Below, in pieces: positions 1 through 8,251 of a stretch of DNA of 64,000 nucleotides. The notes under the pieces were generated by a model, which made no database searches, was not told where the DNA came from, and saw nothing but the letters and a program-made list of their open reading frames with translations. The stretch is from Methylobacterium radiotolerans JCM 2831 (lineage in GTDB: Bacteria > Pseudomonadota > Alphaproteobacteria > Rhizobiales > Beijerinckiaceae). The translations under genes were made by a program, and so were the position numbers. The stretch spans positions 4,015,001-4,079,000 of the forward strand of contig NC_010505.1 of assembly GCF_000019725.1 (NCBI RefSeq), given 5' to 3'. The stretch's first letter is position 1; each line of letters opens with the position of its first letter.

Positions 1-1
1 C

Positions 2-487
2 AAGCTCGCGGCGGAGCGCCTCGGCTGGACCTTCGTGGAGCTCAACGCCGAGATCGAGCGCGAGAACGCCCTCTCGGTCCAGGAGATCTTCGCGATCTAC
101 GGCCAGGAGGGCTATCGCCGGCTGGAGCAGGCGGCCCTGCGGCGCCTCACGGAGCATCCCGGGCCGCTGATCCTCGCGACCAGCGGCGGCATCGTCGCGG
201 AACCGCTCACATACGATCTGCTCCTGCAGGCGTTCTACACGATCTGGCTGCGCGCCCGGCCGGAGGAGCACATGAGCCGCGTCCGCGAGCAGGGGCACCT
301 CGCCACAACCGGTGATCACGCCTCCGCGATGCAGGAGCTGCGCGCCGTGCTGGCGAGCCGCGAGCCGCTCTACGCCCGGGCCCCGGCCACGGTGGACACC
401 TCCAACATCCCGGTCCAGACGATGCTGGACCGCCTGACGGCGGCGATCGAGGCGCGGTTCGGGCAGCCCGTGCCGCTGGCGGACTGA
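2..487 (+). CDS. HTH regulator with C-terminal shikimate-kinase-like domain (3' part only)
   Basis: The reading frame is open from the first complete codon of the window and stops with TGA at 485-487, so only the last 161 codons are seen and the start lies upstream. The visible part matches the second half of a shikimate-kinase-like fold: LAAERLGW followed by FVELNAEIE, then GYRRLEQAALRRL and a hydrophobic strand with LILATSGGIV. This arrangement is known from BoxR/BzdR-type regulators, in which an N-terminal Cro/XRE helix-turn-helix is fused to a shikimate-kinase-like domain that senses an aromatic CoA thioester. The helix-turn-helix is outside the window, so the regulator assignment is an inference from the SKI-like tail. 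A true shikimate kinase is less likely because the strand normally carrying a GGG glycine run reads SGGIV and the C-terminal part (RARPEEHMSRVREQG) follows the BoxR pattern. Confidence 0.7.
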   Translation, partial: KLAAERLGWTFVELNAEIERENALSVQEIFAIYGQEGYRRLEQAALRRLTEHPGPLILATSGGIVAEPLTYDLLLQAFYTIWLRARPEEHMSRVREQGHLATTGDHASAMQELRAVLASREPLYARAPATVDTSNIPVQTMLDRLTAAIEARFGQPVPLAD

Positions 488-716
488 CCCGCCGCCGGTC
501 GCTGACAGCCATGCGACCGATGCGACCTCAGGGCCGCGCCGGCCCTTGATCGCCGCGGTGCAGCGCACCACGCTAGGGCAGAACCCGCGGTCCGGCGCCC
601 CTGCGGCCCACCTCCGCCCCGGGCGGGAGATCCGCCCGTCCGCGCGGGCGCTGGACCGGCCCCGCCGCACGCGCGATCGGCTAACCCTGCGAAGTCCCGG
701 ACGTGAGCATCCGCCC

Positions 717-1568
717 ATGAGCGCCAGTCCTGCCTTCAATCACCCCTCGCATGACCTCGCGGTCGTCGACCCGGTCTGGTCGCGGCTGCGGGACGAGGCG
801 GAGGACGTCCTGCGGACCGAGCCGCAGCTCGCCTCCTTCATCGTCGCGACGATCCTGAACCACGCCACCCTGGAAGGCGCGGTCTCCCACCGGGTCGCGG
901 CCCGGCTCGGGCACCCGTCGCTGCCGGCCGAACTCGTCGCCCACGCCTTCCACGAGGCGATCACGGCGGATCCGGGGATCGGGCAGGCGTTCCGCGCCGA
1001 TATCGGCGCGGTGATCGACCGGGATCCGGCGACGCTCCGGGCACTGGAGCCGGTCCTGTACTTCAAGGGCTTCCACGCGCTGCAGGCCTACCGCCTCGCC
1101 CACCATGTCTGGAACCGCGGCCGGCGCGACCTCGCCCTCTACCTCCAGAGCCGGGTCTCGGAGGTGTTCCAGTGCGACATCCATCCGGCCGCGCGGATCG
1201 GCCGGGGCGTCTTCCTCGACCACGCCACCGGCCTCGTGGTCGGCTCGACCGCGGTGATCGAGGACGACGTGTCGATCCTCCACGCCGTGACCTTGGGCGG
1301 TACCGGCAAGCAGCGCGGCGACCGCCACCCCAAGATCCGCCGCGGCGTGATGATCGGCGCCGGCGCCAAGATCCTGGGCAACATCGAGGTCGGGGCCTGC
1401 GCCCGGGTGGCGGCGGGCTCTGTGGTGCTGCGGCCGGTGCCGCCGAACACGACGGTCGTCGGTGTGCCGGCGCGCGTGGTCGGTACCGCCGGCTGCGACG
1501 ATCCGGCCCGGGCGATGGACCAGCTCGTCGCCCTCGACCAGTTCATCCACCTGGGCGACGGGATCTGA
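717..1568 (+). CDS. cysE: Serine O-acetyltransferase
   Basis: CysE transfers acetyl from acetyl-CoA to L-serine, giving O-acetylserine for cysteine synthesis in the cytoplasm. The 283-residue product has the family's N-terminal helical domain (residues about 15-150, with the typical NHATLEGAVSHRVA stretch) followed by a left-handed beta-helix of hexapeptide repeats. Catalytic-site sequences HPAARIGRG, DHATGLVVG and the ILHAVTLGGTGK loop are all present. The frame is open further upstream, but the ATG at 717 begins where homology to CysE starts; its ribosome-binding site is weak. The gene stands alone, 91 bases before a DUF3126 gene on the same strand. CysE is usually feedback-inhibited by cysteine through its C-terminal tail, which is full length here. 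Confidence 0.95.
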   Translation: MSASPAFNHPSHDLAVVDPVWSRLRDEAEDVLRTEPQLASFIVATILNHATLEGAVSHRVAARLGHPSLPAELVAHAFHEAITADPGIGQAFRADIGAVIDRDPATLRALEPVLYFKGFHALQAYRLAHHVWNRGRRDLALYLQSRVSEVFQCDIHPAARIGRGVFLDHATGLVVGSTAVIEDDVSILHAVTLGGTGKQRGDRHPKIRRGVMIGAGAKILGNIEVGACARVAAGSVVLRPVPPNTTVVGVPARVVGTAGCDDPARAMDQLVALDQFIHLGDGI

Positions 1569-1659
1569 CCCGGAGTGGTCGCGCTTGCCGCTCCGCCCGC
1601 GGCGTGGCAAGCCCTCGGCCCATCCGCGGCGCCAGCGCCGCCAGGGGAGATCGACCAGC

Positions 1660-1875
1660 GTGACCAAAGCCGAGACCGCGAAGCTTCAGGACTATCTGCG
1701 CCGCAAGTTCGCGAACAACAATATCCGCCTCATGGCGATGAAGACCGGCGACTCCGCCGAGGTGTTCATCGGCGAGGAGTCGATCGGCGTGATCGCCGAC
1801 GACAAGGAGGACGGCGACGATTCCTTCGTCTTCCGGATGGCGATCCTCGACATCGATCTCGAGGAAGAGGCCTGA
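1660..1875 (+). CDS. DUF3126 family protein
   Basis: This 71-residue acidic protein matches the DUF3126 family, small cytoplasmic proteins of Hyphomicrobiales with no known function. The sequence is a basic amphipathic start (KLQDYLRRKFAN) followed by a strand-rich middle (EVFIGEESIGVIADDKEDGDDSF) and a very acidic tail (LDIDLEEEA). The GTG start at 1660 is chosen because a good ribosome-binding site (aggggaga, 1643-1650) precedes it by nine bases. It lies downstream of cysE on the same strand and may be cotranscribed. Family assignment is by pattern recognition; no activity can be proposed. Confidence 0.85.
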   Translation: MTKAETAKLQDYLRRKFANNNIRLMAMKTGDSAEVFIGEESIGVIADDKEDGDDSFVFRMAILDIDLEEEA

Positions 1876-2022
1876 GGCGCCGCGCCTCGGCGCCTCCAAC
1901 GTCCCGGGCCGGATCCCGCCGGCCCGCACCTGTGCACGGATTAACGCTAACGAAGGCTCGTGCTTAACAAGCGGTAAACGGCGTGAGTACAGTGCGCTCA
2001 ACCTGTATCAGGAGCGCGAATA

Positions 2023-2352
2023 ATGGTCCTCACGCCCGCCGCCCTCGAGTCGATCCGGACCCTGTGCATCGGACTGGCGCTGTCCGGCCTGATCGCCAGC
2101 GCTTTCGAGCTGTTCGCGGCGCGGCGGGCGAGCTTCAGCCTGCTGGAGCGCGGCGGTCTGCCGGCGGTGGCCGCGCTGCCGATGCTCGCCTTCTCGGCGC
2201 CGTTCATCATCCTGCGCAACACGGTGCGCGGCCGGCGGATCGAGCGGCGCCCGATCCCGTTCGTGATGCTGGCGACCGTCATCGCGTGCGGCTGGAGCCT
2301 GCTCTCGGGCCGTGTCGCCCTCGACCTCGCCGCGATGCTGGTCGGCGCCTGA
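2023..2352 (+). CDS. Small inner-membrane protein, DUF6949-like
   Basis: A 109-residue protein with three likely membrane segments (about residues 12-30, 45-62 and 83-105) joined by short loops, the second followed by the basic loop RNTVRGRRIERRP. The pattern SFxLL near residue 40, APFIILRNTVRGRRIE, and FVMLATVIA resembles DUF6949 proteins of Bradyrhizobium and Methylobacterium; that name is from memory and tentative. No catalytic residues stand out. The ATG at 2023 follows caggagc at 2009-2015. The 147-base leader upstream is comparatively A+T-rich (ttaacgctaacg, gcttaac), so it probably has its own promoter. It converges on the peptidase gene that ends at 2359, with six bases between them. 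Confidence 0.7.
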   Translation: MVLTPAALESIRTLCIGLALSGLIASAFELFAARRASFSLLERGGLPAVAALPMLAFSAPFIILRNTVRGRRIERRPIPFVMLATVIACGWSLLSGRVALDLAAMLVGA

Positions 2353-2358
2353 CCGGGT

Positions 2359-3066
2359 TCAGGGCTCGGCGGTGGCCACCTGCGCGGTGCCGTCCTTGCC
2401 CTCCAGGGACACCCAGGCCGCGCCGTCCTGGCCGGCCCGCTTGATGAAGTTGTAGCCGGTGCGGCGCCAGGAGCGGATCGCGTCGGTCTTGTTGTCGAGG
2501 ACGAAATCGCCACGGTCGGTCCGGACCGTCAGCACGGCGTGGCCCTCGTTGGTCTCGTCGATCACCACGGTCATCAACAGGGCGCGCCGCGGCAGGCCGC
2601 GCTCCACCAGCATCCGCCGCTTCAGCAGCTGGTAATCCTCGCAATCGCCGAACCCGTCATCCGGGAAGTCCCAGCGGTCGACGACGCCCCAGTGCGCCTG
2701 ATCGGTGATCGGCCGGATGCGCGCGTTCACGCGGCGGTTGACGCTCTGGAGGGTCCGCCACACCGCCACGGTCAGCGGGATCTCGGCCGGCTCGGCCGTG
2801 TCGACCGTGCATTCCTGGGGTGTGCGGGTGCAGAAATCCGTCCAGCCGGCGATCGCCCGTACCGGACCGGTCGGTTCGGCGGCGCTCACCTGATCCGGCA
2901 GGACCAGCCGGGCATGGGCGTGGGTCGTGGCACCGCCCATCGTGAGGATCGTGCCCAGCAGGGCGAAACTTGCCACCTGCCGCGACCGGCACGCGGCGTG
3001 CGTCCAGCCGCGCCATCGCAGCGGGCCGAAGACCTGACACGAGATACCGCCATCCGCGTGCCGCAT
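2359..3066 (-). CDS. Transglutaminase-like cysteine peptidase (BTLCP family), copy 1
   Basis: The 235-residue product belongs to the bacterial transglutaminase-like cysteine peptidases (DUF920, LapG-related). The catalytic triad is visible as Cys142 in GDCEDYQLLKR, His176 in EGHAVL and Asp191 in LDNKTD. A hydrophobic segment at residues 31-52 ending in AHA looks like a signal peptide preceded by an unusually long basic region, so the true start may be internal; the periplasm is the likely location. LapG-type enzymes cleave a dialanine site in large surface adhesins under control of the c-di-GMP receptor LapD, but neither LapD nor an adhesin is nearby, so the substrate is unknown. A second copy lies 0.6 kb away on the same strand (3651-4283); they share most motifs but little N-terminal sequence. 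Confidence 0.9.
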   Translation of the reverse strand: MRHADGGISCQVFGPLRWRGWTHAACRSRQVASFALLGTILTMGGATTHAHARLVLPDQVSAAEPTGPVRAIAGWTDFCTRTPQECTVDTAEPAEIPLTVAVWRTLQSVNRRVNARIRPITDQAHWGVVDRWDFPDDGFGDCEDYQLLKRRMLVERGLPRRALLMTVVIDETNEGHAVLTVRTDRGDFVLDNKTDAIRSWRRTGYNFIKRAGQDGAAWVSLEGKDGTAQVATAEP

Positions 3067-3385
3067 GGTTCAAGCCCCCGCCGCCCGATGATGACGGAAG
3101 GGTGACACGGCGACGTGCGGCGCACAATGGGTCAGGGCAAGACAGATAACGCGCCGCGAGCGCTATCGGTTCCGATTTAAGAGAGTGTTGCATCCGCAGA
3201 GCTCCCCGAGGAAGCATGCGCTGAGCGAATGGCCGCTCTGCGCCCTCGCGGAAGGCCTTGATTCAAGTCAGCTTTGCCGGCTTCTCAGAACGGCTCGCGC
3301 AGGGGATTCGCGGCGGGCCCGATCGAAGCGCATGAAACCGGCCAGCCCGTCGCGGACGGGGCCGCGCCCCAGGAAAGGACCCGCA
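3067..3385. other. Intergenic region between peptidase copy 1 and the 85-residue gene
   Basis: These 319 bases separate divergent genes and should contain promoters for both. The stretch around 3140-3190 (gataacgcg, gatttaagagag) is less G+C-rich than its surroundings. I see no hairpin, RNA gene or convincing protein-coding frame. Confidence 0.4.
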
Positions 3386-3643
3386 ATGCAGCCCGCCATC
3401 CAGCAGGTGATCAGAGCGCTCGCCGAGGATGGTCGGGCCGGCGCGATCAATATCGCGGAGCACGCGGTCGATTCCTATCTCGCCGACGCCCCGAGCGAGG
3501 GCGACAGGGCGCTGTCGCGGGACATCCTGGTGCGGGATCTCGCCAGCCTCCGGGGCGTCGCCCCGCATCTCGCGGCCTTCATCGGCCGGGTCGAGTCCTA
3601 CGTGGCGAGCCTCGCCCAGCCCTCCCTGAGCCGGGCGGCCTGA
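3386..3643 (+). CDS. Hypothetical protein, 85 residues
   Basis: I do not recognise this protein. It is a short, soluble, mainly helical and acidic sequence (AIQQVIRALAEDGRAG, then ALSRDILVRDLASLRG) without cysteines, signal peptide or membrane segments. The ATG at 3386 is preceded by aggaaagga at 3371-3379, a good ribosome-binding site, which is the main reason to accept the gene. It lies between two transglutaminase-like peptidase genes that run on the opposite strand, and ends seven bases before the stop of the second one. Confidence 0.55.
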   Translation: MQPAIQQVIRALAEDGRAGAINIAEHAVDSYLADAPSEGDRALSRDILVRDLASLRGVAPHLAAFIGRVESYVASLAQPSLSRAA

Positions 3644-3650
3644 GGCCGCT

Positions 3651-4283
3651 TCACCGGTTGGCGGTGGTGACCGGGGAGGTGACGCCGCCGAGGGAGACCC
3701 AGGCGACGGCGTCCTGGCTCTCGCGCTTGATGAAGACGTAGCCGGTCTTGTGCCAGGGCAGGATGGCGTTGGTCTTGTTGTCGAGGACGAGGTCGCCCCG
3801 GTCGGTGATGAGCGTCAGCACGGCGTGGCCCTCGCCCTTCTCGTCGATCACCACGGTCATGCGCATCGCGCGGCGCGGCAGCCCGGCCTCGGCCAGCATG
3901 TGGCGCTTGAGCAGCTGGAAGTCCTCGCAGTCGCCGATGCCGTCCTCGGCCAGGTCCCAGCGGTCGGCCACGTGCAGGTGGTCCTGGTCGGTCATCGGCT
4001 CGACCGCTTTGTTGACCCGCCGGTTCACCGACACGATCGTCGCCCAGGTGGCGGGCGTCAGGCTGATCCGGGCCGGCTCGCCCCGGTCCAGCACGCACTC
4101 CGCCGCGTAGGTCTGGCAGAACGTCACCCAGGCCGCGATCGGCTTGGCGTCGCCCAGGACCTTGGCACCGGCCTCGGTCGGCAGGCTCGCCAGCGTCTGC
4201 GCCTGAGCCGTGGTGGCGAGGCTAAGCAGCGTCGCCGCTCCGACCAGCATCCCCCGAACCGTCCTGAGAAGCCCCGCGCCCAT
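3651..4283 (-). CDS. Transglutaminase-like cysteine peptidase (BTLCP family), copy 2
   Basis: A 210-residue periplasmic cysteine peptidase of the same family as the gene at 2359-3066. Residues 1-28 form a clear signal peptide (LVGAATLLSLATTAQA) when the ATG at 4283 is used; the frame continues upstream to 4355 but those residues do not look like part of the protein. Cys119 (GDCEDFQLLKR), His153 (EGHAVL) and Asp168 (LDNKTN) form the catalytic triad. The two copies are nearly identical around the active site (VNRRVN, DRWD, GDCED, LLKR, LPRRA, MTVVIDE), so they look like an old duplication with a small gene in between. Substrate and regulation cannot be read from the sequence. Confidence 0.9.
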   Translation of the reverse strand: MGAGLLRTVRGMLVGAATLLSLATTAQAQTLASLPTEAGAKVLGDAKPIAAWVTFCQTYAAECVLDRGEPARISLTPATWATIVSVNRRVNKAVEPMTDQDHLHVADRWDLAEDGIGDCEDFQLLKRHMLAEAGLPRRAMRMTVVIDEKGEGHAVLTLITDRGDLVLDNKTNAILPWHKTGYVFIKRESQDAVAWVSLGGVTSPVTTANR

Positions 4284-4505
4284 CGAACCCGTCCCCGTTG
4301 TTGAGGACAGGATTGCGCCGCAGAGCCTCCGCGGCGCTGAAGCGGATGCGCGCAATTTTATCGATTTGCCGGTGCGGACCCGGTCAGGCGCGACAGCGTC
4401 GACGGGAGACTTGAGAACCCCAGTAAATCGGCGGCTTCAGCTTCGGAAACCGGAAACCTTGAGGTTTCGTCGCCCGTAGACCCGAGCCTTCAGGCGCGCC
4501 GCCGC

Positions 4506-4597
4506 CGTCATCGCGAGCGCAGCGAAGCGATCCGGGGCCACGCCGCGCCGACCGATCTCGCGCTATCCTAGATCGCTTCGCTGCGCTCGCGATGACG
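4506..4597. repeat. Inverted-repeat (REP-like) element, type A, copy 1
   Basis: Two perfect 27-base inverted arms (4506-4532 and 4571-4597) flank a 38-base spacer. The left arm begins cgtcatcgcgagcgcagcga and the right arm is its exact reverse complement. A related 93-base element lies at 14456-14548. It sits after the acyl-CoA ligase gene (stop at 4610) and could fold into a strong hairpin in RNA or DNA. No coding potential is evident between 4284 and 4609 apart from this element. Confidence 0.85.
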
Positions 4598-4609
4598 GGG
4601 CGGAAACGC

Positions 4610-6343
4610 TCAGCCCGCCGTCTGGTCGAGCTTGCGCTCGGCCTCGCCCTTCAGCTCCGGGAAGTCCGCCTGCGTGTAGGCGCGGCCCCGGTGCGGGTCC
4701 TCGGTGATGCCCTCGTGCTCCAGGCGGCGCAGCTGCACCCGCCGGATCTTGCCCGAGATCGTCTTGGGCAGATCGGTGACGAATTCGAGCCCGCGCAGGC
4801 GCTTGAAGGTCGCGAGCCGGGCGTTGGTGAAGCGGAAGATGTCGAGCGCCGTCTCGGGTCCGGGGCTCGCTCCGGCCACCAGGGACACGTAGGCCTTCGG
4901 GATGGTGTGGCGCATCGGATCGGGTATCGGCACCACCGCCGCCTCGGCCACGGCCGGGTGCTCGATCAGCACGCTCTCCAGCTCGAAGGGGCTGATCCGG
5001 TAGCCAGACGACTTGAACACGTCGTCGGCCCGGCCCACGAACGTGTAGCAGCCCTGCTCGTCCACGAAGGCGACGTCGCCGGTGTGGTAGAGGTCGCCGG
5101 CGGCGCCCGACAGGTTGCCCTGGCCGTCGTCGTAGCCCTGCATCAGGCCGGCGGGGCGGTGGGCCCCGAGTTCGAGGCAGACCTCGCCCTCGGAGGCCGG
5201 CTGGCCGTCGAGGTCGAGGACGCGGACCCGGTAGCCCGGCAGGGGTCGGCCCAGCGCCCCGGGCACGACCGGCTGGCCCGGCGTGTTGGCCATGAGCGCC
5301 GTGGTCTCGGTCTGGCCGTAACCGTCGCGGATCGTGAGGCCCCAGGCGGTCTTCACGCGCTCGATCACCTCGGGGTTCAGGGGCTCGCCCGCCGCGCAGA
5401 CCTCGCGCAGGGCGAGGCGCTTCCCGGTCAGGTCCTCCTGGATGATCATCCGCCAGACGGTCGGAGGCGCGCAGAGCGTGGTGGCGCCGGTGCGCTCCAG
5501 CTGCGCCAGCAGTGCGGCCGCGTTGAACGGCGCCTGGTTGATCACCAGGATCGTCGCCCCGGCATTCCAGGGCGCGAAGAACGAGGACCACGCGTGCTTC
5601 GCCCAGCCCGGCGAGGAGACGTTGCAGTGCACGTCCCCCGGCTGGAGCCCGAGCCAGTACATCGTCGAGAGGGCTCCCACCGGGTAGGAGCGGTGGCTGT
5701 GGCGCACCAGCTTCGGCTTCGCCGTGGTGCCGGAGGTGAAGTAGAGGAGCAGCGGGTCGTCGGCGCCGGTGGGCCCGTCGGGCGCGAAGGTCTCGGACGC
5801 CTCGAACGCGTCGTCGTAGGCCGCCCAGCCCTCCGTCGGAGCCCCGGTGACGAGGCGGACGGCGCCACCCGTGTCGAGGCCGGCGAACCGCGCGATCTGC
5901 TCCGGGCCGGCCACGATCGCCCGCGGGCGCCCGCGAGCGAGGCGGTCGGCGAGCTCGTCGGCCGTGAGCAGCGTGGTCGCCGGGATGACCACGGCGCCGA
6001 GCTTCATCGCGGCCAGCATGGTCTCCCACAGGGCCGGCACGTTGCCGAGCAGCAGGAGCAGGTGGTCGCCGCGCCTCAGGCCGAGCTGCCGCAGGTGGTT
6101 GGCCACCTGGCCGGAGCGGCGGGCGAGTTCCCCGAAGGTCAGGCTCTGCTCGGCCCCGCTGCCGGCCTCGACGATCCGCAGGGCGGCGCGGTCGCGGCTC
6201 TCGGGTCCGGCGAGGACGGCGTCGAACCAGTCGAGCGCCCAGTTGAACGGCACCGGATCCGGCCACGCGAAGGCCGAGACGGCGGCGGCGTAGTCGGTGC
6301 GATGGGCCAGCAGAAGGTCGCGGGCCTCCCGGAAGCTCGGCAT
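4610..6343 (-). CDS. Acyl-CoA synthetase (AMP-forming), medium/short-chain type
   Basis: This 577-residue enzyme belongs to the adenylate-forming superfamily and activates a carboxylic acid to its CoA ester through an acyl-AMP. Visible motifs in order are the P-loop-like YFTSGTTAKPK (about residue 190), APPTVWR, GYGQTETT (about 350), YHTGD (about 435), GRADDVFKSSGYRISPFE (about 450) and the catalytic-lysine segment KTISGKIRR near residue 545. The start ATG at 6343 has a strong ribosome-binding site (gggagggg); the open frame extends far upstream but there it only shadows the enoyl-CoA hydratase. It is the last gene of the minus-strand valine-degradation cluster, so isobutyrate, methacrylate, propionate or another branched short acid is a reasonable guess at the substrate; this is inference from context. 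Confidence 0.9.
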   Translation of the reverse strand: MPSFREARDLLLAHRTDYAAAVSAFAWPDPVPFNWALDWFDAVLAGPESRDRAALRIVEAGSGAEQSLTFGELARRSGQVANHLRQLGLRRGDHLLLLLGNVPALWETMLAAMKLGAVVIPATTLLTADELADRLARGRPRAIVAGPEQIARFAGLDTGGAVRLVTGAPTEGWAAYDDAFEASETFAPDGPTGADDPLLLYFTSGTTAKPKLVRHSHRSYPVGALSTMYWLGLQPGDVHCNVSSPGWAKHAWSSFFAPWNAGATILVINQAPFNAAALLAQLERTGATTLCAPPTVWRMIIQEDLTGKRLALREVCAAGEPLNPEVIERVKTAWGLTIRDGYGQTETTALMANTPGQPVVPGALGRPLPGYRVRVLDLDGQPASEGEVCLELGAHRPAGLMQGYDDGQGNLSGAAGDLYHTGDVAFVDEQGCYTFVGRADDVFKSSGYRISPFELESVLIEHPAVAEAAVVPIPDPMRHTIPKAYVSLVAGASPGPETALDIFRFTNARLATFKRLRGLEFVTDLPKTISGKIRRVQLRRLEHEGITEDPHRGRAYTQADFPELKGEAERKLDQTAG

Positions 6344-6405
6344 GGTCGTTCCCCTCCCTGTCTTATGGTCTCGCTCCCCGCCCCTCCCGCCGGGACGGGC
6401 CGCGT

Positions 6406-7185
6406 TCAGGTGTTCTCGAACCGGGGCGGCCGCTTCTCCACGAAGGCGGCCATGCCCTCCTTCTGGTCCTTGGTGGCGAACATCGCGTGGAAGACTCGCC
6501 GCTCGAACCGGATCCCCTCGGTCAGCGTGGTCTCGTAGGACCGGTTGACCGCCTCCTTGGTCATCATGGCGATCGGCAGCGACATCGACGCGATGGTCTC
6601 GGCCGCCTTCAGCGCCTCGTCGAGGAGCTGGTCGGCCGCGATCACCCGCGACACGAGGCCGGCGCGCTCCGCCTCGGCGGCGTCCATCATCCGGCCGGTC
6701 AGGCACATCTCCATGGCCTTGGCCTTGCCGACGAAGCGGGTCAGCCGCTGGCTGCCGCCGATCCCCGGCATCACCCCAAGCTTGATCTCGGGCTGGCCGA
6801 ACTGCGCCGTGTCGGCCGCCAGGATGATGTCGCACATCATGGCCAGCTCGCAGCCGCCGCCCAGCGCGTAGCCCGCGACCGCGGCGATGATCGGCTTGCG
6901 CACGGCGACGAAGCGGTCCCAGTCGGCGAACCGGTCGCCCGCGTACATCTCCGCGTAGGTGGCGTGCTGCATCTCCTTGATGTCGGCGCCGGCCGCGAAG
7001 GCCTTGGCCGAGCCGGTGACGACGATGCAGCCGATCCCCGGATCGGCATCCGCCTCGGTCGCCGCCCGGATCACCTCTCGGGTCAGCTGCGCGTTGAGGG
7101 CGTTCAGCGCCTTCGGCCGGTTGAGGGTGATCAGCAGGACGCGCCCGCGCGTCTCCGTCAGGATCGTCTCGTACGGCTCGCTCAC
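6406..7185 (-). CDS. Enoyl-CoA hydratase (valine pathway context)
   Basis: A 259-residue crotonase-family enzyme that hydrates an enoyl-CoA to a 3-hydroxyacyl-CoA. The oxyanion-hole sequences [11 protein letters not shown] and [15 protein letters not shown], and the [13 protein letters not shown] region, which includes the catalytic glutamate, are complete. In this cluster it is the likely methacrylyl-CoA hydratase, linking isobutyryl-CoA dehydrogenase to 3-hydroxyisobutyryl-CoA hydrolase; sequence alone would also fit a general short-chain enoyl-CoA hydratase. The GTG start at 7185 shares four bases with the stop codon of mmsB (GTGA), indicating translational coupling. The acyl-CoA ligase gene follows 62 bases downstream. 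Confidence 0.92.
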   Translation of the reverse strand: MSEPYETILTETRGRVLLITLNRPKALNALNAQLTREVIRAATEADADPGIGCIVVTGSAKAFAAGADIKEMQHATYAEMYAGDRFADWDRFVAVRKPIIAAVAGYALGGGCELAMMCDIILAADTAQFGQPEIKLGVMPGIGGSQRLTRFVGKAKAMEMCLTGRMMDAAEAERAGLVSRVIAADQLLDEALKAAETIASMSLPIAMMTKEAVNRSYETTLTEGIRFERRVFHAMFATKDQKEGMAAFVEKRPPRFENT

Positions 7186-8075
7186 GACTCGCCTCCCTGC
7201 CCGCGAAGCATACGGATGATCGCGGAAAAGTCCTCTCCCCCGTGGCCCGCGCCCTCGAACAGACCGTAGATCTGCGCGGCCTCGGCGCCCAGCGGCGTCG
7301 CCGCCCCCGCGGCGATGGCGGCGGCCTGGGCGAGCCGGAGGTCCTTGAGCATCAGCGCCGCGGCGAAGCCCGGCTTGTAGCCGTTGTTGGCCGGCGAGGT
7401 CGGCACCGGGCCCGGCACCGGGCAGTAGGTGGTCAGCGACCAGCACTGGCCCGAGGAGACCGAGGCGACGTCGTAGAGCGCCTGGTGCGACAAGCCGAGC
7501 TTCTCGCCGAGCGCGAACGCCTCGCTGACGCCGATCATCGAGATGCCGAGGATCATGTTGTTGCAGATCTTGGCCGCCTGCCCGGCGCCGGCATCGCCGC
7601 AATGGAACACGTTCTTGCCCATCGCCTTCAGCAGCGGCTCCGCCCGGTCGAAGGCGGCCTCGGCGCCGCCGGCCATGAACGTGAGCGTTCCGGCCTTCGC
7701 GCCGCCGGTCCCGCCGGAGACCGGCGCGTCCACCGACAGGCAGCCGCGCGCCGCGGCGAGGGCGTGGGCCTTGCGGGCGCTCTCGACATCCACCGTGGAG
7801 GAATCGATCAGCAGCGTGCCGGCGGGCAGCGCCTCGACGAGCTGCGTCCAGACCTCGACCACGTGCCGCCCGGCCGGCAGCATGGTGACCACGACATCCG
7901 CCCCTTCGGCCGCCTCCAGGGCCGAGCCCGCGACCGCGATCCCCTCGGCGCGCGCCGCCTCCAGCGAGGCCGGTACGAGATCGAAGCCGCGCACCGCGTG
8001 ACCCGCCTTCACGAGGTTGGCCGCCATGGGCCCGCCCATGTTGCCGAGACCGATGAACCCGATGGTCTGTGCCAT
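7182..8075 (-). CDS. mmsB: 3-hydroxyisobutyrate dehydrogenase
   Basis: MmsB oxidises 3-hydroxyisobutyrate to methylmalonate semialdehyde with NAD+. The 297-residue protein starts with the Rossmann motif [13 protein letters not shown], contains the substrate-binding [11 protein letters not shown] motif around residue 117 and the catalytic lysine (Lys169) in [14 protein letters not shown] strong ribosome-binding site (agggagga) precedes the ATG at 8075. It overlaps the downstream enoyl-CoA hydratase by four bases and is separated from the upstream hydrolase gene by a region holding a large inverted repeat (8120-8224). The neighbours mmsA and the hydrolase support the valine-pathway role over other beta-hydroxyacid dehydrogenases. 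Confidence 0.95.
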   Translation of the reverse strand: MAQTIGFIGLGNMGGPMAANLVKAGHAVRGFDLVPASLEAARAEGIAVAGSALEAAEGADVVVTMLPAGRHVVEVWTQLVEALPAGTLLIDSSTVDVESARKAHALAAARGCLSVDAPVSGGTGGAKAGTLTFMAGGAEAAFDRAEPLLKAMGKNVFHCGDAGAGQAAKICNNMILGISMIGVSEAFALGEKLGLSHQALYDVASVSSGQCWSLTTYCPVPGPVPTSPANNGYKPGFAAALMLKDLRLAQAAAIAAGAATPLGAEAAQIYGLFEGAGHGGEDFSAIIRMLRGQGGES

Positions 8076-8119
8076 CCCGTCCTCCCTTGATTGTTGTCCC
8101 TCGCGTCTCCCACCCGCGT

Positions 8120-8224
8120 CCTCGTCCTGAGCCGACGAAGCGGGCCTCGAAGGAGGGCTCCAGGGATCACAGCGGCTCCTGGAGCCCTCCTTCGAAGCCT
8201 ACGCTTCGTCGGCTCAGGACGAGG
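8120..8224. repeat. Inverted-repeat element, type B, copy 1
   Basis: A 105-base element with nearly perfect inverted arms of about 45 bases (8120-8166 pairing with 8177-8224), arms reading cctcgtcctgagccgacgaa and ending ggagggctccagg. A second, related element of 104 bases is found at 54874-54977, where the inner part of each arm (ggagggctccagggatc and its complement) is conserved while the outer part has diverged. It lies between the 3-hydroxyisobutyryl-CoA hydrolase and mmsB genes inside the same transcription direction, where a folded RNA could attenuate or stabilise the transcript. Confidence 0.88.
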
Positions 8225-8251
8225 GTCTGGGTGGGAACGTGCGACGCGTCA

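Noticed and set aside
6344..6835. Apparent N-terminal extension of the acyl-CoA ligase
   Set aside because: The extension is out of frame with the enoyl-CoA hydratase gene it overlaps, and a strong ribosome-binding site precedes the ATG at 6343.
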